The translations under genes were made by a program, and so were the position numbers. This document shows positions 16,061 to 22,984 of a stretch of 42,062 nt of DNA, in pieces (the stretch's first letter is position 1; every line of letters begins with the position of its first letter). Source of the stretch: Clostridia bacterium (lineage in GTDB: Bacteria > Bacillota > Clostridia > Oscillospirales > CAG-272); the NCBI GenBank assembly GCA_017463665.1, contig JAFTOT010000075.1, forward strand, positions 1 to 42,062. Reading direction: 5' to 3'. Below the pieces are notes generated by a model. It was not told the origin of the DNA and did not search any database. It worked only from the letters and a program-made list of their open reading frames with translations.

Positions 16061-17368
16061 TTATTGATTCGCTGCAGCGTACTCGGTCTTCCAGCCGTCA
16101 ACGAATGCGGAACCAACACTGTCCCAAGTGCCTGTACCTGCTGCATACTGCGTGAGTGCGGTGCCAAGACCCTTCTTCCATTTTTCGGAAGGAATCGAGG
16201 AGAAGTTCCACGAAACAGAGGTTTTACCCTCAGCAATATACTCGTTTGCGATGGTAACCAGCGGGTTGGAAGCAGCTTTTGCCGACTTGAACGGAACGAC
16301 AAATCCCATGTCGTTTGCCAGTGAAGAAGTTCCCTCTTCGCTGGTAACTACCCAGTAGAGGAAGTCGAGCGTAGCCTGAATGTCAGCCTCGCTTGCCTTG
16401 GAGTTTACGCACCAGAAGTTCTCAGAACCTGTGCAAAGTCCCTGATTCTCTTCACCGTCTGCACCGATATAGATCGGAAGCATACCGAACTCGCTGTCCT
16501 CAAGACCTATGCCGCTATCGTCCTTTTTGACAGAGCCGTATGCCCAAGTGCCGTTCTGATAGAACACAGCTTTTTCGGTCTTGAACTCGGTCTCTGCATC
16601 CGTGCCGGTCTTGCTTGCCAGCACAGTGGGATTACAAGTAGCATTATTGATATAGAGATCCCAAATTGCGCGATAGTTGTCCAGATACTTGCCCTCGATC
16701 GCGTCGGTCGAGCCGATACCCTTTGCCTGATACTCATAGTAAATGGGCATATTGGCAAGATGCGTCTGGAAACGCCAGTCAGACGAAGAATCCATGCCCG
16801 CAGAGGTAAATGCACCGTCTACGCCAAGAGCGGTCTTGTTTGCCTGAATCTCCTCTGCAACCGTCTTGAGTGCCGCAAAGTTGTTCAGTTTGTCGATCGA
16901 CTTGATCGTTGCAAAATTAGATGCAAAATACTTAGCCAGCAGCGTCTTGTTGTAGATGATACCGTAGGTCTCTACGACGTACGCAATACCGTAAACCTTG
17001 TTGCCCTCAACCAATGTGAAATCGTTCGAGGTCAGCTCACCGAGCACCTTACTGCCGCTGAAGTCATAGCAGTAGTCCTTCCAGTTGGCAAGACCAACGG
17101 GGCCGTTGACCTGGAAGAGCGTGGGCGCCTCTTTTTTGTCCATTTCCGAGGTCAACGTCTGCTCATATGTACCTTCGGCAGCGGTAACGACGGTAACCGG
17201 AATACCGGTCTTTTGGGTGTAGGTTGCAGCAAGTGCTTTCCACTGCGCATCCTGTTCGGGCTTGAAGTTGAGGTAGTATACGGAAGCCGTATCTTCCTTT
17301 CCGCAGGCTGCAAACATGGGAATAATCATGAGAATCGCCAGGGTCAATGCCAAAATTTTCTTAATCAT
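16061..17368 (-). CDS. Extracellular sugar-binding lipoprotein of ABC transporter
   Basis: A 435-residue solute-binding protein (family 1) that captures an oligosaccharide outside the cell for the two permeases. It has a lipoprotein signal: MIKKILALTLAILMIIP then MFAAC with the lipidated Cys at residue 22. The mature part shows the expected binding-protein features (LTSEMDKKEAPTLFQVNG, VEGNKVYGIAYVVETYGIIY, KAVFYQNGTWAYGSV). The ATG at 17368 is preferred over the longer frame because GGAGG lies 10 bases upstream and the lipobox then sits at a normal distance. It is the first gene of the operon, driven by the promoter at 17447-17475. Confidence 0.93.
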   Translation of the reverse strand: MIKKILALTLAILMIIPMFAACGKEDTASVYYLNFKPEQDAQWKALAATYTQKTGIPVTVVTAAEGTYEQTLTSEMDKKEAPTLFQVNGPVGLANWKDYCYDFSGSKVLGELTSNDFTLVEGNKVYGIAYVVETYGIIYNKTLLAKYFASNFATIKSIDKLNNFAALKTVAEEIQANKTALGVDGAFTSAGMDSSSDWRFQTHLANMPIYYEYQAKGIGSTDAIEGKYLDNYRAIWDLYINNATCNPTVLASKTGTDAETEFKTEKAVFYQNGTWAYGSVKKDDSGIGLEDSEFGMLPIYIGADGEENQGLCTGSENFWCVNSKASEADIQATLDFLYWVVTSEEGTSSLANDMGFVVPFKSAKAASNPLVTIANEYIAEGKTSVSWNFSSIPSEKWKKGLGTALTQYAAGTGTWDSVGSAFVDGWKTEYAAANQ

Positions 17369-17421
17369 GTCAGAAAATCCTCCTAATTTGTTTAGCATTT
17401 TTTAATGTACCCGTGCTTAGG

Positions 17422-17431
17422 TTTGCGCAAA
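17422..17431. promoter_or_regulatory. Palindromic LacI-type operator candidate
   Basis: TTTGCGCAAA is a perfect 10-base palindrome located about +10 to +19 relative to the inferred start of the sugar-uptake transcript. It resembles LacI/GalR-family half-sites with the central CG. No LacI-family gene is in this window, so the repressor would be encoded elsewhere. Confidence 0.45.
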
Positions 17432-17446
17432 TGTCCTACCACGATG

Positions 17447-17475
17447 ATTATACCACCGTTGTTTATTTTTTTCAA
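17447..17475 (-). promoter_or_regulatory. Promoter of the sugar-uptake/malQ operon
   Basis: Minus strand TTGAAA (17475-17470), 17-base spacer, perfect TATAAT (17452-17447). The sequence upstream is strongly A/T-rich, as in an UP element. Confidence 0.82.
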
Positions 17476-17600
17476 TATTTGATTTGTATTATTTATTTTT
17501 TTGTTTATTTTCAACAAAAGAAGAACCAAAACCCACAAAAAACGGTGGGGTGATATCTTGTTATTTTGTCTAAGTTGTCACTTTCTATGGCAGTTTTGAC

Positions 17601-17646
17601 GAAGCACAAAAAGTCCACGGCTTGCGCCGTGGACTTTTTGTGCTTC
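17601..17646. terminator. Long bidirectional terminator downstream of nifJ
   Basis: A perfect 21-base inverted repeat (arms 17601-17621 and 17626-17646, loop TTGC) containing AAAAAGTCCACGGC and its complement. The T tract is inside the stem, so it terminates nifJ and insulates the sugar operon promoter region. Confidence 0.9.
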
Positions 17647-17674
17647 ATTATATAAATATAATTTTATGTTCGGA

Positions 17675-20600
17675 TCAGTTGAACATTTCGCCGTACTTGA
17701 GAAGTCTCTCGTACTTAGCCTTTGCAGCTTCCTCAGCCTTGGTGAACAGAACTTCTGCTCTCTCCGGGAATGCCTGTGCAAGGCGGCTGTAACGCGTCTC
17801 GCTCGTGATGAAGTCACGGTAAGAAGCGGTGGGAGCCTTGGAGTCAACGGTCAGCGGGTTCTTACCCTCTGCCTTGAGCGTCGGGTTGTAACGGAACATC
17901 TGCCAGTAACCTGCCTCAACGGCTCTCTTCATTTCGAGCTGGCAGTTCTGCATCGTGCCCTTGATACCGTGCATTTCGCAAGGTGCATAGCCGATGATGA
18001 GCGAAGGACCGTTGTAAGCCTCAGCCTCGGTCATTGCCTTGAGCGTCTGGTTCATATCCGCGCCCATAGCGATCTGTGCAACGTATACGTAGCCGTAGGA
18101 CATTGCGATCTCTGCAAGGTTCTTCTTGCCGATTGCCTTACCTGCTGCTGCGAACTGTGCAACCTGACCGATCTGGGAAGCCTTGGACGCCTGTCCGCCG
18201 GTGTTGGAGTAAACTTCGGTATCGAATACCATTACGTTTACGTTCTCGCCCGAAGCCAGTACGTGGTCCAGACCGCCGAAACCGATATCATATGCCCAAC
18301 CGTCGCCGCCGAAGATCCATACGGACTTCTTGGAGAGGTAGTTCTTCTCTGCGAGAATAGCCTTGGACTCTTCACAGCCGTCTGCAGCCCACTTCTCGAG
18401 CAGCTCAACGAGAGCCTTGGTAGCCTTCTCGTTTGCTACGCCGTCATCGAGGGTGTTCAGATAGTTGTCGATCACTGCCTGGCAGTTGTCGCAGGGAGCC
18501 TTGAGAGCCTTAACCTTAGCGATCAGTCTCTCACGGATCGCCTTCTGACCGAGAGCCATACCGAGACCGTGCTCAGCGTTGTCCTCGAACAGGGAGTTTG
18601 CCCATGCGGGACCGCGGCCGCTCTCGCGGTTTACGGTGTAAGGCGTTGCAGGTGCGGAGCCGCCCCAGATAGAGGAGCATCCGGTTGCGTTGGAGATGTA
18701 CATTCTCTCACCGAAGAGCTGGGTGATCAGACGAGCGTAAGAGGTCTCTGCACAACCTGCGCAGGAGCCGGAGAACTCAAGCAGAGGCTGCTTGAACTGG
18801 CTGCCCTTAACGGTTGCGTTGATGAGCTCGGGCTTCTCGGAAACGTTTGCTACTGCGTAGTCAAACGGAGCCTGCTGATCGAGCTGCGAAGCCTGCGAGG
18901 TCATCTCGATAGCGACCTTCTCGGGAGCGCCGTCCTTGAGTGCCTTTGCGGAAACAGGGCAAGCCTTTACGCACAGGGTACAACCCATGCAGTCCATGGG
19001 CGAAATTGCCATGGTGAACTTGTAGTCGGTCTTAACGACAGGCTTTGCAGTGAACTTGGTAGCCGCAGGAGCGTTTGCAGCCTCCTCAGCGGTCATAGCG
19101 AAGGGACGGATCGCAGCATGCGGACATACAAATGCGCAGTTGTTACACTGGATACAGTTTTCAGCGTGCCATACGGGAACGTTGACTGCAACGCCGCGCT
19201 TCTCGTATGCAGCAGCACCCTGCGGGAAGGTACCGTCAACATAGTCAACGAAGGTGGAAACGGGGAGAGCGTCGCCGTCCATCTTGGATACGGGCTCAAC
19301 AACGTTCTGAACGAACTTAACGAGCTCGGGACGGTTGCCGGTCACGGTGCTCTCTGCAGCCTTGACCTCTACGGTCTTCCAAGCCTCGGGAACCTTGACC
19401 TCTACCATTGCGGAAGCGCCTGCGTCGATCGCCTTGTAGTTGAGGTCAACGATCGCCTGACCCTTCTTGATGTAGGACTTGTATGCCATCTTCTTCATGT
19501 ACTCGATGGCTTCTGCAGCGGGCAGAATGTTTGCCAGAGTGAAGAATGCGGACTGCAGAACGGTGTTCTTAACCTTTGCGTTACCGATCTCCTTAGCGGC
19601 GATGTTGGTAGCGTTGATGATGTAGAACTTGATGTTGTTGTTAGCGATGTAGGACTTGACGGATGCGGGCAGGTGTGCGTCCAGCTCGTCAGCAGTCCAC
19701 TGGCAGTCGAGCATGAAGGTTCCGCCCGGCTTTACGTCCTCAACGATCTTGTAGCCCTTGAGGATGTAGGAAGAGTTGTGGCAGGCAACAAAGTTTGCCT
19801 TGGTGATGTAGTAAGGAGACTTGATCGGCTTGTCGCCAAAACGCAGGTGCGAGATGGTTACGCCGCCCGTCTTCTTGGAGTCATACTGGAAGTATGCCTG
19901 AATGTACTTGTCGGTGTGGTCGCCGATGATCTTGATGGAGTTCTTGTTTGCACCGACGGTACCGTCGCCGCCCAGACCCCAGAACTTGCAGGAGATGGTG
20001 CCCTCTGCAGCGGTGTCGGGAGCAGCGGTCTCCTCGAGGGACAGACCGGTGACATCATCCACGATACCGATCGTGAAGTTTGCCTTGGGCTCATCCTTTG
20101 CGAGATTGTCATATACAGCAAATACGCTTGCGGGCGTGGTATCCTTGGAACCGAGACCGTAACGGCCGCCGACGATCTTTGCATCTACGCCGGTTTTGCT
20201 CAGCGCTGCAACTACATCGAGGTAGAGAGGCTCGCCGAGGGAGCCGGGCTCCTTGGTTCTGTCGAGAACAGCGATCTTCTTAGCGGTCTTGGGCAGTACT
20301 TCTGCCAGCTTCTCAGCAACGAAAGGACGGTACAGTCTTACCTTAACGAGACCGACCTTCTCACCCTTAGCGGTGAGATAATCGATAACTTCTTCTGCAA
20401 CGTCGCAGATGGAGCCCATAGCAACGATCACGCGATCTGCGTCCGGAGCACCGTAGTAGTTGAAGAGCTTGTAGTCGGTGCCGATCTTGGCATTGACCTT
20501 GTCCATGTACTTCTCAACGATCGCGGGGAATGCGTTGTAGTACTTGTTGCAAGCCTCTCTGTGCTGGAAGAAGATATCGCCGTTTTCAGCCGAGCCGCGC

Positions 20601-21265
20601 AGAACGGGATGCTCGGGGTTGATGGAGCGGGCACGAAATGCCTCAACAGCATCCATATTTGCCATTTCCTTCAGATCGTCAAAGTCCCAGACCTCGATCT
20701 TCTGGATCTCGTGCGAGGTACGGAAACCGTCAAAGAAGTTGAGTACGGGAACTCTGCCCTCGATGGTTGCAAGGTGAGCAACTGCGCTGAGGTCCATAAC
20801 TTCCTGCGGGTTGGTCTCCGCCAGCATTGCGAAACCGGTCTGACGGCAAGCGTAAACGTCCGAGTGGTCGCCGAAGATGTTCAGCGCGTGGGATGCTACG
20901 CAACGAGCGGATACATGGAATACGCAAGGGAGAAGCTCGCCCGCGATCTTATACATGTTCGGGATCATAAGGAGCAGACCCTGCGAAGCGGTGTAGGTGG
21001 TCGTAAGAGCACCTGCTGCAAGCGAACCGTGAACGGTACCTGCCGCACCTGCCTCGGACTGCATCTCGGTAACCTTTACAGGGGTGCCGAAGATGTTCAG
21101 CGCGGGCTTGCCCAGAATGTTCTTGCCGGATGCAGCCCACTGGTCTACGTTGTCGGCCATCGGGCTGGAAGGCGTGATGGGATAAATGCCGGCTACTTCC
21201 GTAAACGCATAGCTTACGTGAGCGGCGGCAGTGTTACCATCCATGGAAAGTTTTTGTCTTGCCAT
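17675..21265 (-). CDS. nifJ: Pyruvate:ferredoxin (flavodoxin) oxidoreductase
   Basis: A 1196-residue single-chain PFOR that oxidatively decarboxylates pyruvate to acetyl-CoA, passing electrons to ferredoxin; it is the central catabolic enzyme of strict anaerobes. Domain order is intact: the pyrimidine-binding domain with YPITPSSPMAD (28-38), the transketolase-like domains, two 4Fe-4S motifs (CIQCNNCAFVC at 704-714, then CMGCTLCVKACP at 759-770), the proximal cluster ligands in SGSCAGCAETSY (832-843), and the thiamine-diphosphate site GDGWAYDIGFGG (987-998) with NTGGQ (1021-1025). Length matches the family. GGAGG precedes the ATG. It is monocistronic between its own promoter (21329-21357) and a strong terminator. 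Codon use is highly biased, as for an abundant protein. Confidence 0.97.
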   Translation of the reverse strand: MARQKLSMDGNTAAAHVSYAFTEVAGIYPITPSSPMADNVDQWAASGKNILGKPALNIFGTPVKVTEMQSEAGAAGTVHGSLAAGALTTTYTASQGLLLMIPNMYKIAGELLPCVFHVSARCVASHALNIFGDHSDVYACRQTGFAMLAETNPQEVMDLSAVAHLATIEGRVPVLNFFDGFRTSHEIQKIEVWDFDDLKEMANMDAVEAFRARSINPEHPVLRGSAENGDIFFQHREACNKYYNAFPAIVEKYMDKVNAKIGTDYKLFNYYGAPDADRVIVAMGSICDVAEEVIDYLTAKGEKVGLVKVRLYRPFVAEKLAEVLPKTAKKIAVLDRTKEPGSLGEPLYLDVVAALSKTGVDAKIVGGRYGLGSKDTTPASVFAVYDNLAKDEPKANFTIGIVDDVTGLSLEETAAPDTAAEGTISCKFWGLGGDGTVGANKNSIKIIGDHTDKYIQAYFQYDSKKTGGVTISHLRFGDKPIKSPYYITKANFVACHNSSYILKGYKIVEDVKPGGTFMLDCQWTADELDAHLPASVKSYIANNNIKFYIINATNIAAKEIGNAKVKNTVLQSAFFTLANILPAAEAIEYMKKMAYKSYIKKGQAIVDLNYKAIDAGASAMVEVKVPEAWKTVEVKAAESTVTGNRPELVKFVQNVVEPVSKMDGDALPVSTFVDYVDGTFPQGAAAYEKRGVAVNVPVWHAENCIQCNNCAFVCPHAAIRPFAMTAEEAANAPAATKFTAKPVVKTDYKFTMAISPMDCMGCTLCVKACPVSAKALKDGAPEKVAIEMTSQASQLDQQAPFDYAVANVSEKPELINATVKGSQFKQPLLEFSGSCAGCAETSYARLITQLFGERMYISNATGCSSIWGGSAPATPYTVNRESGRGPAWANSLFEDNAEHGLGMALGQKAIRERLIAKVKALKAPCDNCQAVIDNYLNTLDDGVANEKATKALVELLEKWAADGCEESKAILAEKNYLSKKSVWIFGGDGWAYDIGFGGLDHVLASGENVNVMVFDTEVYSNTGGQASKASQIGQVAQFAAAGKAIGKKNLAEIAMSYGYVYVAQIAMGADMNQTLKAMTEAEAYNGPSLIIGYAPCEMHGIKGTMQNCQLEMKRAVEAGYWQMFRYNPTLKAEGKNPLTVDSKAPTASYRDFITSETRYSRLAQAFPERAEVLFTKAEEAAKAKYERLLKYGEMFN

Positions 21266-21328
21266 TTTGGAATACCTCCGAAAATTTAAAATTCATTTAT
21301 ATAAATAACTTATTAAATGCCACCTGTT

Positions 21329-21357
21329 ATTATAGCATTATGCCGTATAAAAGTAAA
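21329..21357 (-). promoter_or_regulatory. Promoter of nifJ
   Basis: Minus strand TTTACT (21357-21352), 17-base spacer, TATAAT (21334-21329). It is followed by an A/T-rich leader of about 60 bases. Confidence 0.7.
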
Positions 21358-21428
21358 GAGAATTTCATGGATTTTTTGCAGTTTATACACGTTTTTTGAC
21401 GGCAGAGATACCATTTTTCCCCGCACCG

Positions 21429-22241
21429 TCAGAAAAATTTGATCTGCGTCATGCCCTGATACATCGCGCGCAGCTCGCGCGGCGTGACATGCTCGTGCTT
21501 TTTGAGCATGTCGCCGAAGTATTTGGCACTCTTGAAGCCGCACGCTGTGGCGATCTCCTCAAACGAGCGGTCGGTCGCCGCCAGCAGCTCCTTTGCCGCC
21601 TCCAGGCGAACGCGGATCAGGTACTGCACGGGTGTGCAGCCGTAAACGCGCTTGAAATGGCGGGTGAACACGCTCTCGCTCATGGAACAGCTATGCGCCA
21701 GCACACGCACGGTCAGCGGCTCCATATACCGCTGCTCGATCTGCAGCATCGCGGGTGAAAGGCGGTCGGTCAGCGTGTCAAAGCGTTCGAGGCGGCTGAT
21801 CATGCCGTCACGTGCGATACTCGCCAGCGCGGAATACACTGCGGCGCAGATGCGCAGGCAGTCGTGGTAGTATTCGAGCGCATACGGACTCATCTTCACC
21901 ACTGCGGAAAGCCCCGTGCCCTCATGTGTCTCCCCCACGGCGATGTCGGACAGCTCCAGATGCCCGAGAAAATCCTCTGCGGCATCAAAAAGCACATACT
22001 CGCAGACGAAATCCGCACTCTTGTCCGAAAAGACAAGCGGCGTGTCACGGCGGACAAACAGCATCGCCCCCGCAGAGAGCTCCTCGCCGCCGGCGATCGC
22101 GATGCTGCCCTCCTTGACCGAAAGCAACAGGTGTGTCCCATCGGCAGACGGCGTCTTTTTGCCGCTGCCGAAGGCGATCGGTGCGATCGGCAGACGATCG
22201 CGCTCCTCGGTTTCTCTGTCGAGATCTATGTATTTTTCCAT
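21429..22241 (-). CDS. AraC-family transcriptional regulator
   Basis: A 270-residue regulator. The N-terminal ~150 residues form a cupin-like ligand-binding region (LLLSVKEGSIAIAGGEELSA, AMLFVRRDTPLVF). The C-terminal 166-264 segment holds the two AraC helix-turn-helix motifs (LTVRVLAHSCSMSESVFTRH, then EEIATACGFKSAKYFGDMLK and TPRELRAMY). Proteins of this layout generally sense sugars or small metabolites. The ATG at 22241 is chosen over the upstream in-frame Met because AAAGGA sits 6 bases ahead. It is downstream of nothing cotranscribed; its targets may be neighbouring sugar genes, but this is not shown. Confidence 0.9.
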   Translation of the reverse strand: MEKYIDLDRETEERDRLPIAPIAFGSGKKTPSADGTHLLLSVKEGSIAIAGGEELSAGAMLFVRRDTPLVFSDKSADFVCEYVLFDAAEDFLGHLELSDIAVGETHEGTGLSAVVKMSPYALEYYHDCLRICAAVYSALASIARDGMISRLERFDTLTDRLSPAMLQIEQRYMEPLTVRVLAHSCSMSESVFTRHFKRVYGCTPVQYLIRVRLEAAKELLAATDRSFEEIATACGFKSAKYFGDMLKKHEHVTPRELRAMYQGMTQIKFF

Positions 22242-22284
22242 ACCCATTCCTTTCCGAAAAGCGCAGCTTTTCAAAAACAGTGGA

Positions 22285-22313
22285 TTGACTTTTTATGCAA
22301 AAAAGAATACAAT
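22285..22313 (+). promoter_or_regulatory. Promoter of the orphan winged-helix regulator
   Basis: TTGACT (22285-22290), 17-base spacer, TACAAT (22308-22313). Transcription would start near 22320, which rules out the longer upstream frame of the gene. Confidence 0.8.
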
Positions 22314-22348
22314 ATTTTTATAATCTGCCCAAAACAGGAGAGCCGAAC

Positions 22349-22927
22349 ATGGATATTTGCGTGGTGACAAACGATGCGCTGCTGGCGCGCTTCTTGATTC
22401 TGGAGCTCGCCGAGGCGGGCTTTCATGCCGAGCAGCACACCGACTTCGCGAGCGAAGCGGAGCTGTATCTCTGCGATCTCGATTTTTATGTGGACGAAGT
22501 CCCCGAGGAGACCGTCGGCTTTTCGTATGACGAAAACAAGCGCCGCCGCGTGCAAAGCTTTCTGCACCGTCCCATCGACGCCGAAAAGCTGCGCAAATTG
22601 GCAGCAGAGCGGCTGCTCGCACCGGGGCGGCATGTGCAAACCGGCACGCTGACGATCGACCGCGTCTCCCGCCGCATAAAGACCGCGCTCGGTGAAGTAG
22701 GGCTGTCCGAAAAGGAGCTTGCCCTCCTGCTCGCACTCTGCGAAACGCCGCTGCTGCGGCGCTCGGATGCGATCAAGCTGTTCGGCGACGGCGAAAGCAA
22801 TGTGGTGGACGTCTACATGCACTATCTGCGCAAAAAGCTGAAAGCCGTCTGCCTCGGCGACGTGATCGAAGCCAAGCGCGGCAAAGGCTATGCCCTGTGC
22901 GGCACTATCACCATGCAAATCCGATAA
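22349..22927 (+). CDS. OmpR-type winged-helix regulator with degenerate receiver
   Basis: A 192-residue protein. Residues about 97-185 are a Trans_reg_C winged helix (LSEKELALLLALCETPLLRR, NVVDVYMHYLRKKLK recognition helix, AKRGKGYAL wing). The N-terminal ~85 residues resemble a shortened receiver: CVVTNDALLARFLILELAEA starts like a response regulator, and LYLCDLDFYVDE resembles the phospho-Asp strand. Helices 3-5 and the conserved T/K positions appear missing. No histidine kinase is adjacent. It is probably an atypical, phosphorylation-independent regulator. CAGGAG lies 8 bases before the ATG at 22349. It is divergent from the AraC gene. Confidence 0.82.
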   Translation: MDICVVTNDALLARFLILELAEAGFHAEQHTDFASEAELYLCDLDFYVDEVPEETVGFSYDENKRRRVQSFLHRPIDAEKLRKLAAERLLAPGRHVQTGTLTIDRVSRRIKTALGEVGLSEKELALLLALCETPLLRRSDAIKLFGDGESNVVDVYMHYLRKKLKAVCLGDVIEAKRGKGYALCGTITMQIR

Positions 22928-22944
22928 TATCCCATGAAAATTAT

Positions 22945-22980
22945 ACCAAAAAAGGCTTGCAAACGCAAGCCTTTTTTGGT
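22945..22980. terminator. Bidirectional terminator
   Basis: A perfect 16-base stem (ACCAAAAAAGGCTTGC and its complement, AAAC loop) between convergent genes, with A and T tracts on either side of the GC core. Confidence 0.92.
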
Positions 22981-22984
22981 TTGT

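Noticed and set aside
17666-21289. A 1207-codon plus-strand open frame
   Set aside because: It is the exact antisense shadow of nifJ, created by biased codon use; the nifJ frame has full motifs, a promoter, a ribosome binding site and a terminator.
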